DNA of 64,000 nt from Serratia sp. AKBS12 (GCF_024793895.1 NZ_JANUSB010000005.1:124001-188000); one strand, 5' to 3'. Positions 38,965 through 48,802 are shown, counted from the stretch's first letter. The notes: generated by a model not told the origin, from the letters alone. Numbers and translations are program-made.

Positions 38965-39265
38965 CTTCGCCTCACTTGAATAAAATCACAATCACCGCAA
39001 AAGCACGCCATTTTACGCGATTTCACTACCGGTCTGTGCTTATTTACGGCGGGCGATTGTAAAGGCTTGCGGCAGCCAGCACCATAGTAAGGAAATGTGA
39101 TCATCGGTAAACTGGTGTAACACGCTGATATTTATTTAGTTTACACCCTCAGTATCGACGCGCTGTCATCAGGAAATCAAAAAAACGTCATATTTTCCTT
39201 TTCCCCAGTACCGGTTGTCGCAGATAATGCGCGGCGTTCATGTCCACAAACCTGGCGTAACGCTT
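38965..39265. promoter_or_regulatory. Divergent yhiN / pitA region with a possible PHO box
   Basis: 301 bases without a gene. CTGTCAT at 39163-39169 is followed 22 bases later by ACGTCAT (39185-39191), phased like PhoB half-sites, with a poor middle repeat. This is a weak candidate. No other clear element was found. Confidence 0.3.
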
Positions 39266-40768
39266 ATGTTGCATTTGTTCGCTGGCCTGGATTTCAATAC
39301 CGGCCTGATGTTGATACTCGCATTGCTGTTCGTGCTGATTTATGAAGCCATCAACGGCTTCCACGATACGGCCAATGCGGTTGCTACTGTAATCTATACC
39401 CGCGCCATGCGCTCGCAGCTTGCGGTCGTGATGGCAGGCGTATTTAACTTCCTTGGCGTGATACTCGGTGGTTTGAGTGTTGCCTACGCCATTGTCCACC
39501 TGCTGCCAACCGATCTGTTGCTGAACGTCAGTTCCGCACATGGTTTAGCCATGGTCTTTTCCATGCTGCTGGCGGCGATTATCTGGAACCTCGGCACCTG
39601 GTATTTCGGTCTGCCGGCCTCCAGTTCCCACACGTTGATTGGCGCCATTATCGGTGTCGGCCTGACCAACGCCCTGATGACCAACACCTCGGTGGTGGAT
39701 GCGCTCAATGTGCCGAAAATGATCAGCATTTTCCTGTCATTGATCTTCTCCCCGCTGGTCGGGATGATGGTGGCCGGGCTGATGGTCTTTGTACTGCGTC
39801 GTTACTGGAGCGGCACCAAGAAACGCCAGCGTATACACATGACGCCGGCGGAGCGTGAAAAGGTCGACGGTAAACGCAAGCCGCCGTTCTGGACGCGCAT
39901 TGCGTTGATCCTGTCCGCCGTCGGCGTCAGTTTCTCGCACGGTGCCAACGATGGTCAGAAAGGCATCGGTCTGATTATGCTGGTGCTGATCGGCGTCGCC
40001 CCGGCCGGCTTTGTGCTCAATATGAATGCAACCGGTTATGACATCACCCGTACGCGTGATGCGGTAAACCACCTGCAACAATATTATTTGCAGCACAGCG
40101 ACTCACTGTCGCATGTGGTCGCCATGACGCCGCTGGTGCCAACGCCGGAAGAGTCGGTTTCCGCCAATGAACCGCCGCAGTTCCATTGTGACAGCTCGCG
40201 TGCCATGCCGGCGATCCAGTTAGCCTCCGGGTTGCTGAACGGTCTGCAAAGCTATGACCAGCTGTCGGTTGAACAACGCAGCCATCTTCGTCGCTTGCTG
40301 ATGTGCGTCACCGATACGGCCGATCGCGTCGCCAAGCTGCCGGAAACCCCCGCCGAAGATAAACGCTTCCTGAGCAACCTGCGTCAGGATCTGCTGCAAA
40401 CCGTCGAGTATGCGCCGATCTGGATTATCGTTGCGGTAGCACTGGCGCTGTCTCTTGGCACCATGGTTGGCTGGAAGCGCGTTGCCACCACTATCGGTGA
40501 GAAGATCGGCAAGAAGGGCATGACCTATGCCCAGGGCGTTTCTGCTCAGATGACCGCTGCGCTGTCAATTGGCGTTGCCAGCTACACCGGTATGCCGGTC
40601 TCCACCACGCACGTTCTGTCCTCGGCGGTTGCCGGGACGATGATCGTCGATGGCGGCGGCGTACAGAGCAAAACCGTGAAGAACATCCTGCTGGCCTGGG
40701 TATTAACCCTGCCGGTGGCGATTGTCCTGTCGGGAGCGCTGTACTGGTTGGCGTTAAAGCTGATTTAA
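39266..40768 (+). CDS. pitA: Low-affinity inorganic phosphate transporter PitA
   Basis: Inner-membrane H+ symporter for metal-phosphate complexes. ATG at 39266 gives 500 residues (E. coli 499), beginning [16 protein letters not shown]; the 17 upstream residues lack support. The duplicated PiT signature appears as [23 protein letters not shown] and [22 protein letters not shown] hydrophilic central loop (about residues 265-375) separates the halves, and [18 protein letters not shown] lies near the end. The ribosome site is weak. It converges on uspB. Confidence 0.95.
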   Translation: MLHLFAGLDFNTGLMLILALLFVLIYEAINGFHDTANAVATVIYTRAMRSQLAVVMAGVFNFLGVILGGLSVAYAIVHLLPTDLLLNVSSAHGLAMVFSMLLAAIIWNLGTWYFGLPASSSHTLIGAIIGVGLTNALMTNTSVVDALNVPKMISIFLSLIFSPLVGMMVAGLMVFVLRRYWSGTKKRQRIHMTPAEREKVDGKRKPPFWTRIALILSAVGVSFSHGANDGQKGIGLIMLVLIGVAPAGFVLNMNATGYDITRTRDAVNHLQQYYLQHSDSLSHVVAMTPLVPTPEESVSANEPPQFHCDSSRAMPAIQLASGLLNGLQSYDQLSVEQRSHLRRLLMCVTDTADRVAKLPETPAEDKRFLSNLRQDLLQTVEYAPIWIIVAVALALSLGTMVGWKRVATTIGEKIGKKGMTYAQGVSAQMTAALSIGVASYTGMPVSTTHVLSSAVAGTMIVDGGGVQSKTVKNILLAWVLTLPVAIVLSGALYWLALKLI

Positions 40769-40784
40769 AGCAACAAGTCGAAAA

Positions 40785-40973
40785 GGCGACCCTGGTGGCC
40801 GCCTCTATCTGATGACAAACCTCATTGCTGCACTGAACGAGTAGAGGTCAATCAATAAAAAATCAGGAAGATCAATTTACTGATTTTCGGCTGATAGCCA
40901 CAAAGCAGGGAAAACCACGCTTTTTCCTGCTTTGTCAGCAACCTAAGGCGGCCCTGGTGGCCGCCTTTTTTAT
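40785..40973. terminator. Three-hairpin terminator region between pitA and uspB
   Basis: AAGGCGGCC-CTGGT-GGCCGCCTT with T5-6 (40945-40972) is a strong terminator for pitA and also reads as a hairpin for uspB. A related, imperfect copy (GGCGACC-CTGGT-GGCCGCC) lies about 160 bases earlier, just after the pitA stop. Between them, a 15-bp stem with one mismatch pairs ACAAAGCAGGGAAAA (40900-40914) with TTTTTCCTGCTTTGT (40921-40935). Confidence 0.8.
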
Positions 40974-40979
40974 TGCCAG

Positions 40980-41315
40980 TCAGTACCAGATAGCCATCGC
41001 GACCAGGCTGATGACCACCAGTCCGCACAGTGCGGAAGTCAGCATGAACTGGCCACGCACCCGCTCGCAACGGCGAATGAATTCCGGATCGTGGTGATCG
41101 GTATAGCGTTGGGCGTAGATGTAACGCACCAGCCGTAGCTGCTTGCTGGGCTGACCGTGAGCAGTAAAGAACCCGCCGCCGTCAACGTATTGATACAGCA
41201 GAGGATCGCAGCCGCGTAACACTACCAGCAGCGCACGCAAAGAAGAGTAATACCGCACCATGTTTACCACACATACCACACACAAAGCCCAAAATAGCGC
41301 GACGGTACTGATCAT
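40980..41315 (-). CDS. uspB: Universal stress protein B UspB
   Basis: 111-residue inner-membrane protein, the same length as in E. coli, where it is RpoS-dependent and linked to stationary-phase ethanol resistance. One N-terminal hydrophobic segment ([17 protein letters not shown]) and one C-terminal segment ([21 protein letters not shown]) flank a charged cytoplasmic or periplasmic part with [27 protein letters not shown]. It is divergent from uspA, as in E. coli. Confidence 0.95.
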   Translation of the reverse strand: MISTVALFWALCVVCVVNMVRYYSSLRALLVVLRGCDPLLYQYVDGGGFFTAHGQPSKQLRLVRYIYAQRYTDHHDPEFIRRCERVRGQFMLTSALCGLVVISLVAMAIWY

Positions 41316-41927
41316 GATTCCTCCTCAAGGCGTTGTGATCCACGGCATCCACCGGGCCAACTGCCCTACTTCGCATCCAATACTCAGCCGGAGCCTGCTG
41401 CTCCTGTCCGCTTTACAACCCCACACAGGCCGCGATACCCGTAAACCACTGGCGACGGGCCATCGATACGCAAACGCATATTGAACGCCGTCCGGCTCAA
41501 AGAAAAGGGTGAGGCCTTATCATCATTGTAGAATAATCAAACGCAAACTGGCCCCGGTAAGCGAGAAAATTTCCCCAGCGCGTAATTTGGCCGCACGCCT
41601 GCGGCACGGCACGGCACGGCACGGCACGGCACGGCACGGCACGGCACGGCACGGTATAACACCGCTTTTCAACTATACTCACAGCAACAATGCTTATATT
41701 TCAAACGGCCAAATGCAAAATAACCGCATAAATCATAGGATTCTTTACTCATCGGGTGTAAAACTGAAAGGGTAAACATGGCAAAACTTATTGATAAGTT
41801 GCGGTGTGATCGGCCCAACATATCACCGCATTATCTGAATGATATTATGCAGGTAAACAAATGTGCCAGGCTGGTACGCTGATGCCTGCTAACCCTTTAA
41901 TCGGCATTAAATGGAAGGAGTATTCTC
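41316..41927. promoter_or_regulatory. Divergent uspB / uspA region
   Basis: 612 bases without a supported gene. It holds the (GGCAC)10 repeat (41603-41652) about 275 bases before uspA and an AT-rich stretch near 41655-41860 suitable for the uspA promoter. Weak ORFs across the repeat look like by-products of it. Confidence 0.6.
41603..41652. repeat. Pentanucleotide tandem repeat (GGCAC)10
   Basis: Ten perfect uninterrupted GGCAC units, followed by GG. Preceding bases are GC and following bases TATAAC. Units of five change any reading frame, and copy number is expected to vary by slippage. It lies between uspB and uspA, outside both genes. Confidence 0.95.
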
Positions 41928-42377
41928 ATGGCTTACAAACACATTCTGATTGCGGTGGACCTGTCGCCGGAAAGCAAAGTCCTGGTGGAAAAAGCGGTAT
42001 CAATGGCGCGACCGTACAATGCCAAAGTCTCCTTGATCCACGTTGATGTGAATTATTCGGATCTGTATACCGGCCTGATCGACGTTAACCTGGGCGACAT
42101 GCAGAAACGCATTTCCGAAGAAACCCACCATGCGCTGACCGAACTGTCGCAAAACGCCGGCTACCCGATTACCGAAACCCTGAGCGGCAGCGGTGATTTG
42201 GCGCAGGTATTGGTTGATGCCATCAAGAAATACGATATGGATCTGGTGCTGTGCGGCCACCATCAGGATTTCTGGAGCAAGCTGATGTCTTCCGCACGCC
42301 AGCTGATTAATACCGTGCACATCGACATGCTGATTGTGCCGCTGCGCGACGAAGAAGATGAGGAAGAAGAGGCTTAA
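41928..42377 (+). CDS. uspA: Universal stress protein A UspA
   Basis: Cytoplasmic stress protein induced by growth arrest. It has 149 residues (E. coli 144), with an acidic tail EDEEEEA slightly longer than in E. coli. The alpha/beta fold begins [52 protein letters not shown] is almost identical to E. coli. It lacks the GxxGxxxxG ATP loop, as expected for the UspA subclass. AAGGAG precedes the start and a strong terminator follows. Confidence 0.97.
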   Translation: MAYKHILIAVDLSPESKVLVEKAVSMARPYNAKVSLIHVDVNYSDLYTGLIDVNLGDMQKRISEETHHALTELSQNAGYPITETLSGSGDLAQVLVDAIKKYDMDLVLCGHHQDFWSKLMSSARQLINTVHIDMLIVPLRDEEDEEEEA

Positions 42378-42405
42378 AGTAAGCGCTTCCTAACATCGCG
42401 AACCT

Positions 42406-42431
42406 ACGCCCGCGTCTGCGGGCGTTTTTTT
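42406..42431 (+). terminator. Rho-independent terminator of uspA
   Basis: ACGCCCGC (42406-42413), loop GTCT, GCGGGCGT (42418-42425), seven T. Confidence 0.92.
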
Positions 42432-42564
42432 GCCCGCACCGTGCACAATTGCATGTTTAACACACACCCCGCAATGATATAGTCAAAAAAGACACAACAT
42501 CTTCCCCCATATTTTCAATCCGATAACCATAAAGGGGGCAACAACTATGCCACAGGAGTTCTCC

Positions 42565-43908
42565 ATGGATCAGGCCGTATCCCTTGACGCTTTCCTCGCG
42601 ACTTTGCAGCAGCAAAATCCTTATCAAACCGAATATCTGCAAGCGGTACGTGAGGTCTTTACCTCACTATGGCCGTTTATCGAGCAAAATCCGCGCTACC
42701 GCGAATATGCCCTGCTGGAACGGCTGGTCGAGCCGGAGCGCACCATTCAGTTCCGCGTCAGTTGGGTGAACGACGCCGGACAGGTGCAGGTTAACCGCGC
42801 CTGGCGCGTACAGTTCAACTCCGCCATCGGGCCGTATAAAGGCGGTATGCGTTTTCATCCGTCGGTTAATCTGTCGATACTGAAGTTCCTCGGCTTCGAG
42901 CAAACCTTCAAGAACGCGTTGACCACGCTGCCAATGGGCGGAGGCAAAGGCGGCGCCGACTTCGACCCGAAAGGCAAAAGCCAGGGCGAAATCATGCGGT
43001 TCTGCCAGGCGCTGATGAGCGAACTGTATCGCCATCTTGGGCCGGATACCGACGTACCGGCCGGCGATATCGGCGTCGGCGGGCGCGAAGTCGGTTTTAT
43101 GGCCGGCATGATGAAGAAACTGTCCAACAACGCCGCCTGCGTATTTACCGGCAAAGGTCTGTCCTTTGGCGGTAGCCTGATACGTCCGGAGGCCACCGGC
43201 TACGGCCTGGTGTATTTTACCCAGGCGATGCTGCAGCGCCACGGCCTGGGGTTTGAAGGCATGCGTGTAGCGGTTTCCGGCGCCGGCAACGTGGCGCAAT
43301 TCGCCATTGAAAAAGCGCTGGCACTGGGCGCCCGCGTTATCACCGCGTCCGATTCCGGCGGCACGGTGGTTGATGAAGCCGGTTTCACCAGCGAGAAGCT
43401 GGCGCACCTGGTCGAAATCAAAAACCAGCGCTACGGCCGTATAGAAGACTACGCCCGCGAACGCGGGCTGATTTTCTTGCCGGGGGAACAGCCGTGGAAC
43501 CTGCCGGTGGATATCGCGCTGCCGTGCGCTACTCAGAATGAACTGGATCTGACCGCCGCTCGAACGCTAATTCACAACGGCATAAAAGCCGTGGCCGAAG
43601 GTGCCAATATGCCAACCACCATTCAGGCCACCGATGCTTTCCTGGAGGCTGGCGTCCTGTTTGCCCCCGGTAAAGCGGCCAATGCCGGCGGGGTAGCCAC
43701 CTCGGGTTTGGAAATGGCGCAGAATGCCGCGCGCATCAGTTGGAAAGCGGAAAAAGTTGATGTTCGTTTACAACATATCATGGCGGATATTCATCATGCT
43801 TGCGTGGAACACGGCGGCAACGGCAAGCAGACGCACTACGTTCACGGCGCCAATATTGCCGGTTTCGTCAAAGTTGCAGATGCCATGCTGGCGCAAGGGG
43901 TGCTGTAA
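42565..43908 (+). CDS. gdhA: NADP-specific glutamate dehydrogenase GdhA
   Basis: Reductive amination of 2-oxoglutarate to glutamate in the cytoplasm. ATG at 42565, six bases behind AGGAG, gives 447 residues, the E. coli length; an in-frame ATG at 42547 would add six residues. Substrate Lys residues occur in GPYKGGMRFHPSVNLS and LPMGGGKGGADFDPKGKS, PAGDIGVGGREVGFM carries the catalytic Asp, and VAVSGAGNVAQFAIEKAL is the NADP fold. It is a single-gene unit with its own terminator. Confidence 0.96.
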   Translation: MDQAVSLDAFLATLQQQNPYQTEYLQAVREVFTSLWPFIEQNPRYREYALLERLVEPERTIQFRVSWVNDAGQVQVNRAWRVQFNSAIGPYKGGMRFHPSVNLSILKFLGFEQTFKNALTTLPMGGGKGGADFDPKGKSQGEIMRFCQALMSELYRHLGPDTDVPAGDIGVGGREVGFMAGMMKKLSNNAACVFTGKGLSFGGSLIRPEATGYGLVYFTQAMLQRHGLGFEGMRVAVSGAGNVAQFAIEKALALGARVITASDSGGTVVDEAGFTSEKLAHLVEIKNQRYGRIEDYARERGLIFLPGEQPWNLPVDIALPCATQNELDLTAARTLIHNGIKAVAEGANMPTTIQATDAFLEAGVLFAPGKAANAGGVATSGLEMAQNAARISWKAEKVDVRLQHIMADIHHACVEHGGNGKQTHYVHGANIAGFVKVADAMLAQGVL

Positions 43909-44235
43909 CCACCACGGCAGGTGATCTGCCTCACAAAATGGGTAAATCCTTTCATGCCGGCGTTAACGTCGGCATTTTTTCATTCTCACCAATACGAAAA
44001 TGTTATCGATATGATTTAAAATTGATAATTAAGTGTTTAATAACGGATAATAAATAGTGGTAAAATTACTACAGAATATTTATTTAACTTATTTTTAACA
44101 TAAAAGCACGCATAATTTAACCTTAATCTGCACAGATCACATTTTACCAACTTACGTTACGCCCCCTCTTCCATTCCTTTGTAACCTGCAGCGGTGGAAA
44201 AACCGCCACCCCTACAGATAAAAAAAGGTACAGCT
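43909..44235 (+). promoter_or_regulatory. gdhA terminator and upstream region of the ABC transporter unit
   Basis: 327 bases. The gdhA terminator is ATGCCGGCG-TTAA-CGTCGGCAT with six T (43954-43980). AT-rich sequence follows to about 44150 and should hold the promoter of the sugar transporter unit. AGATCACATTT (44134-44144) equals a perfect right half of a CRP site, but its left half is poor. No gene is seen. Confidence 0.6.
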
Positions 44236-45219
44236 ATGAAATTTAACCTCGCATTATTAAATGCATGTGTGGTTTCTGCGTGCATGTTATCAACACCGGG
44301 CTTTGCTGCTGAAAAATATGAAATCGCCGTAGTCGCCAAGGTCACCGGCATTCCGTGGTTCAACCGCATGGAAGTCGGCGTCAACGACGCGGCAAAAAAG
44401 CTGGACGTCAACGCCTATCAGACCGGCCCGTCAACGCCGGACCCTGCCGCGCAGGTCAAGGTGATTGAGGATCTGATCGCCAAAAACGTCAATGCCATTA
44501 TCGTGGTGCCAAACGACGCCAAGGTGCTGGAGCCGGTGCTGAAGAAAGCGCGCGACAAAGGCATTGTGGTATTGACCCATGAATCACCTGACCAGCAGAT
44601 CGGTCAGTGGGATATCGAGACCATCGATAGCGAGAAATATGCGCAGGCCAATATTGATGAACTGGCCAAGGACATGGGCGGCAAAGGTGGCTACGCCATT
44701 TATGTCGGTTCACTGACCGTGCCGTTGCATAATGCCTGGGCCGATTCCGCGATTAAATATCAAAAAGAAAAATACCCTGACATGTTCGAAGTCACCCAGC
44801 GCCTGCCGGTGGCCGAAAGCATCGACAAATCCTATTCCACCACGCTGGATCTGATGAAAACCTACCCGCAAATGAAGGGCATCATCGGCTTCGGTTCATT
44901 GGGGCCAATCGGCGCCGGTCAGGCCGTGGCCAAGAAGCGCGCCAAGGACAAGATCGCGGTAGTGGGCATCGCCATGCCAGCGCAGGCAGCACCCTACCTG
45001 ATGCGCGGCGACATTAAAAAAGCGCTGCTGTGGGATCCGAAGGACGCCGGCTATGCATTGGTGACAGTGGCCGATCAATTGCTGCAAGGCAAGGCCGTGA
45101 CCAAAGATTTGTCGATCGAAGGGCTGGGAAAAGCCGACGTCGATATGGACAACAAAGTGATTCGGTTTAATAAAATTCTGGAAGTTACCAAAGATAACGC
45201 CAAATCACTGGGCTTTTAA
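44236..45219 (+). CDS. Periplasmic sugar-binding protein of an ABC importer
   Basis: 327 residues with a signal peptide (MKFNLALLNACVVSACMLSTP, then GFA, cleavage probably after residue 24). It is a type I periplasmic binding protein of the ribose/rhamnose/autoinducer-2 (RbsB/RhaS/LsrB) group: AKVTGIPWFNRMEVGVNDAA at the start, IEDLIAKNVNAIIVVPNDAKVLEPVLKKARDKGIVVLTHES in the first lobe. It captures the substrate and delivers it to the two permeases encoded downstream. The ligand cannot be read from the sequence; the neighbouring FGGY kinase points to a pentulose or related sugar. An intercistronic hairpin follows. Confidence 0.88.
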   Translation: MKFNLALLNACVVSACMLSTPGFAAEKYEIAVVAKVTGIPWFNRMEVGVNDAAKKLDVNAYQTGPSTPDPAAQVKVIEDLIAKNVNAIIVVPNDAKVLEPVLKKARDKGIVVLTHESPDQQIGQWDIETIDSEKYAQANIDELAKDMGGKGGYAIYVGSLTVPLHNAWADSAIKYQKEKYPDMFEVTQRLPVAESIDKSYSTTLDLMKTYPQMKGIIGFGSLGPIGAGQAVAKKRAKDKIAVVGIAMPAQAAPYLMRGDIKKALLWDPKDAGYALVTVADQLLQGKAVTKDLSIEGLGKADVDMDNKVIRFNKILEVTKDNAKSLGF

Positions 45220-45259
45220 TTTTTAATATTCGTCACACCGGGAATTTATAAAGCGTAAC

Positions 45260-45284
45260 GGCGCAGTGCTTGATCGGCTGCGCC
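45260..45284 (+). other. Intercistronic hairpin after the binding-protein gene
   Basis: GGCGCAG (45260-45266) pairs with CTGCGCC (45278-45284). There is no T-run, so it is not a terminator. Hairpins here commonly protect the 3' end of the abundant binding-protein message. Confidence 0.6.
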
Positions 45285-45317
45285 CACGGTTTATACGTCG
45301 CAACATAGGTTATTGCC

Positions 45318-46817
45318 ATGACATCCTCTACCGCTTTTATCACGCTGGAAAATATCAGTAAAAAGTTCCCCGGCGTGCTGGCATTGGACCAAATAAGCCT
45401 GACTCTCAATAAAGGCGAGGTACATTGCCTCGCCGGGCAAAATGGCTGTGGTAAAAGTACCATTATTAAAGTTATTTCTGGTGTTTATCAGCCGGAAAAA
45501 GGCGCCAATATCTCGCTGGAAGGAAAATTATTCCACGCCCTGACGCCACAGCTGTCCGGCCATTATGGCATTCAGGTGATTTATCAGGATCTCTCGTTAT
45601 TTCCCAATCTTACGGTGGCGGAAAACATCGCCATTCACCGCTACCTGCCCGGCGGCCATTTCTGGGTCAAGCGTAACCACATGCGTCAGATGGCGCTGGA
45701 CGCCATGGCACGGGTTGGCGTCAGTATCGATCCAGACAAAAAGGTCGAGAAACTGTCGATTGCCGATCGTCAACTGGTGGCCATCTGCCGCGCCATCGCC
45801 GCCGAAGCCCGGTTGGTGATCATGGATGAACCCACCGCCTCACTGACGCGTCAGGAGGTTGATGGTCTGCTGCGAGTGGTCAATGAGCTGAAAGCCGCCG
45901 GTATCTGCGTGGTTTTTGTCAGCCACCGGCTGGATGAAGTGATGGAGGTTGCCGATCGCATCAGCGTGATGCGCGACGGCAAGCTGGTCGGCACCTACCC
46001 GGCGAGCGAGTTGGACAGCCACGAACTGGCGTTCCTGATGACCGGCCAACGCTTCCACTACAGCCATTTACCCGCGCGGCCGCCGGTGGAAAGCACCCCG
46101 TTGCTGGAGGTCAACAATCTCAGCCGTCGCGATAAATACCGCAATATCAATCTGGCACTGCGCGGCGGTGAAATCGTGTCGATCGTCGGCCTGTTGGGCG
46201 CCGGCCGTAGCGAACTGTGCCTGAGCCTGTTTGGCATGACCCAGCCGGACAGCGGTGAAATCCGCGTTGACGGCCAGCCGGTACGCCTGCACAACAACCG
46301 CGAAGCGGTGCGCCACGGCATTGCCTATGTTTCGGAAGATCGCCTGACGCAAGGGCTGATCATGGAGCAATCGATTTACGATAACACCATCGTCACGGTA
46401 TTCGACCAACTGCATACCCCGCTCGGCCTGCTGGATCACCAAAAGGCTCGCCATCTGGTGAACTCGCTGATTCGCGAGCTGAATATCAAAGTGTCCGACA
46501 GCGCGCTGCCGGTAAAAACCCTGTCCGGCGGTAATGCTCAGCGCATCGCCATCGCCAAATGGGTGGCGACCCAACCAAAGATCCTGATCCTCGACTCGCC
46601 GACCGTCGGTGTCGATATCGCCAACAAGGAAGGGATCTACCAGATCGCCAGAGATCTGGCCGAACGCGGTATGGCAGTACTGATGATCTGCGATGAGATC
46701 CCGGAAGCCTATTACAACAGTCATCGGGTGCTGGTGATGCGCAAAGGCGAACTGGTCGCCGAATTTTCGCCGCATCACTGCACCGAACAACAGATCGCCG
46801 AGGTGGTGAATGGATAA
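45318..46817 (+). CDS. Sugar ABC importer ATPase with two nucleotide-binding domains
   Basis: 499-residue RbsA/MglA-type protein energising uptake. Domain 1: Walker A AGQNGCGKST (39-48), signature LSIADRQLVAI (146-156), Walker B LVIMDEPTAS with catalytic Glu171, switch His in VSHRLDEV. Domain 2: a degenerate Walker A GLLGAGRSE (291-299), usual for this family, signature LSGGNAQRIAIAKW (402-415), Walker B ILILDSPTVGVD. Here Ser427 stands where most members have Glu, so site 2 is probably hydrolytically dead and site 1 does the work. It overlaps the next gene by eight bases. Confidence 0.93.
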   Translation: MTSSTAFITLENISKKFPGVLALDQISLTLNKGEVHCLAGQNGCGKSTIIKVISGVYQPEKGANISLEGKLFHALTPQLSGHYGIQVIYQDLSLFPNLTVAENIAIHRYLPGGHFWVKRNHMRQMALDAMARVGVSIDPDKKVEKLSIADRQLVAICRAIAAEARLVIMDEPTASLTRQEVDGLLRVVNELKAAGICVVFVSHRLDEVMEVADRISVMRDGKLVGTYPASELDSHELAFLMTGQRFHYSHLPARPPVESTPLLEVNNLSRRDKYRNINLALRGGEIVSIVGLLGAGRSELCLSLFGMTQPDSGEIRVDGQPVRLHNNREAVRHGIAYVSEDRLTQGLIMEQSIYDNTIVTVFDQLHTPLGLLDHQKARHLVNSLIRELNIKVSDSALPVKTLSGGNAQRIAIAKWVATQPKILILDSPTVGVDIANKEGIYQIARDLAERGMAVLMICDEIPEAYYNSHRVLVMRKGELVAEFSPHHCTEQQIAEVVNG

Positions 46818-47799
46818 GTCGTTTCTCGCTCGCCTGGCCGGGCGGCATGAATTCTATCTTGGCCTGCTGGTGCTGGTATTGGCGCTGGGGCTAAGTATCG
46901 GCACCGATGAGTTTCTGACGCTGGGCAACCTGACCGACGTCGCCACCAGCTACGCCATTCTCGGCATTCTGGCCTGCGGCCTGTTTGTAGTGCTGATTGC
47001 CGGCGGGATTGATATTTCATTCCCGGCGATCACCGCCATCGCCCAGTACCTGATGGCCAGCTGGATCATTACGCATGGCGGCAGCTTCCCGCTGGCGTTC
47101 GCCATGGCCATCGGCAGCGGCCTGCTGCTCGGACTGATGAACGGTTTCCTGGTGTACTGGCTGAAGGTACCGGCGATTATCATCACCATCGCCACGCTGA
47201 ATCTGTTCTACGGCCTGCTGGTGTATGCCACCAACGGTACCTGGCTGTACGGTTTTCCGGACTGGTTCATGGATGGCATCAACTGGTTCTCGTTTACCGC
47301 CGGCGACGGCTATGACTACGGCCTGACGCTGCCGCTGCTGTGCCTGCTGGCGGTGATTATCGTCACCGGCGTCCTGATGAACTTCACCCGCCTCGGCCGC
47401 CAGATTTTCGCCATGGGCGGCAACCGCGATGCCGCATCGCGCCTGGGGTTGAATCTGCTGCGGCTGCATTTTTATGTCTATGGCTATATGGGCATTCTGG
47501 CGGGCATCGCCGCGGTGGTGCAGGCGCAGATCACTCAATCGGTGGCGCCAAACTCGCTGCTCGGTTTTGAACTGACGGTGCTGGCGGCGGTGGTACTTGG
47601 CGGTACCAGCATGACCGGCGGGCGCGGTTCGCTCACCGGCACCCTGCTTGGCGTGGTATTGCTGGCCTTCCTGCAAAACGGCCTGACGTTGCTCAGCGTG
47701 TCCTCATACTGGCACACGGTATTCAGCGGTCTGATTATCCTGATCAGCATCAGTAGCACCGCCTGGAATGAAAAACGCAAGCTGGCCAAGGAGATATGA
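46810..47799 (+). CDS. Sugar ABC importer permease 1
   Basis: 329-residue integral membrane protein of the RbsC/LsrC/AraH family with about eight to ten hydrophobic segments. Typical stretches are VLIAGGIDISFPAITAIAQY near residue 60, GLMNGFLVYWLKVPAIIITIATL, FAMGGNRDAASRLGLNL (the ATPase-contact loop region) and AAVVLGGTSMTGGRGSLTGTLLGV. The unit encodes two different permeases, so the channel is probably a heterodimer, as in the Lsr and Rha importers. It overlaps the ATPase gene, indicating coupled translation. Confidence 0.92.
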   Translation: MDKSFLARLAGRHEFYLGLLVLVLALGLSIGTDEFLTLGNLTDVATSYAILGILACGLFVVLIAGGIDISFPAITAIAQYLMASWIITHGGSFPLAFAMAIGSGLLLGLMNGFLVYWLKVPAIIITIATLNLFYGLLVYATNGTWLYGFPDWFMDGINWFSFTAGDGYDYGLTLPLLCLLAVIIVTGVLMNFTRLGRQIFAMGGNRDAASRLGLNLLRLHFYVYGYMGILAGIAAVVQAQITQSVAPNSLLGFELTVLAAVVLGGTSMTGGRGSLTGTLLGVVLLAFLQNGLTLLSVSSYWHTVFSGLIILISISSTAWNEKRKLAKEI

Positions 47800-47800
47800 C

Positions 47801-48754
47801 ATGACGCAATTAACCCGCATGATCCCGCGCGATCGGATCATCCGTCTGCAAAGCGCGATCATTATCATCGTCGCCCTGCTGTTCGCCGGATTACTGGGAT
47901 CGCGTTTCTTTAGCGCCGGCAATTTCCAGTCGATCGCCTCGCAGTTGCCGATCCTCGGCATGCTGGCACTCGGCATGGGTATTACCATGCTGACCGGCGG
48001 TATCAATCTGTCGATTATTGCCGGAGCCAATGCCTGCTCTCTGGTGATGGCAGCGATAATCGTCAGCCATCCGGATCAACCGTTATTCCTCGGGTTGGCA
48101 CTGCTGGCAGGGCTGGCCGTCGCCGTCGCCATCGGCATGCTGAACGGCGCGCTGGTTGCCTGGATTGGCGTTTCGCCAATCCTCGCCACGCTCGGCACCA
48201 TGACGCTGATAACCGGTCTGAATATCCTGCTGTCCAACGGTGCGGTGATTTCCGGCTTCCCGGCGGCGATCCAGTATCTCGGCAACGGCAGCCTGTTCGG
48301 CATTCCGCTGGCGCTGTTGCTGTTCCTGCTGGTGGCGGCGGGGCTGTGGATCCTGCTTGAGCACACCACGCTTGGCCGCAGCCTGTATCTGCTGGGCTCC
48401 AATCAGCAGGCAACGCAGTTCAGCGGCGTCAATACTGCCCGGGTGCAGATTGCGGTCTATATCCTTTCCGCCCTGCTCGGCTGGGGTGCGGCGCTGCTGA
48501 TGATGGCCAAATTCAACTCGGCCAAGGCCGGCTATGGCGAGTCCTACCTGCTGGTGACCATTCTGGCTTCGGTGCTCGGCGGCATCAATCCGGACGGCGG
48601 CTTTGGTCGTATTCTTGGACTGGTGCTGGCGCTGATCGTGCTGCAAATGATCGAAAGCGGCCTCAACCTGCTCGGCGTCAGCAGCTATCTGACCATGGCG
48701 CTGTGGGGCGGCGTGCTGATCCTGTTTATCGCATTACAAAATCGAAAAGCCTAG
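47801..48754 (+). CDS. Sugar ABC importer permease 2
   Basis: 317 residues from the ATG at 47801, seven bases behind AAGGAG; an upstream frame overlapping permease 1 is not used. It is the same family as the preceding permease: GMGITMLTGGINLSIIAGANACSLVMAA, GMLNGALVAWIGVSPILATLGTMTL, LYLLGSNQQATQFSGVNTARV and ILASVLGGINPDGGFGRILG. It is the partner subunit of the heterodimeric channel and starts one base after the permease 1 stop. Confidence 0.92.
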   Translation: MTQLTRMIPRDRIIRLQSAIIIIVALLFAGLLGSRFFSAGNFQSIASQLPILGMLALGMGITMLTGGINLSIIAGANACSLVMAAIIVSHPDQPLFLGLALLAGLAVAVAIGMLNGALVAWIGVSPILATLGTMTLITGLNILLSNGAVISGFPAAIQYLGNGSLFGIPLALLLFLLVAAGLWILLEHTTLGRSLYLLGSNQQATQFSGVNTARVQIAVYILSALLGWGAALLMMAKFNSAKAGYGESYLLVTILASVLGGINPDGGFGRILGLVLALIVLQMIESGLNLLGVSSYLTMALWGGVLILFIALQNRKA

Positions 48755-48802
48755 GTTGTGCTGCGCTCGGTTAACCGGCGCAATCTTATACGGAGAAAAA
48801 TA

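Noticed and set aside
40852..41070. 72-codon minus-strand frame overlapping uspB and the terminator region
   Set aside because: It runs through the pitA terminator hairpins and overlaps uspB in another frame.
41509..41775. 88-codon plus-strand frame and a minus-strand frame across the GGCAC repeat
   Set aside because: The centre is only translated repeat, the starts lack good ribosome sites, and no family resemblance is visible.
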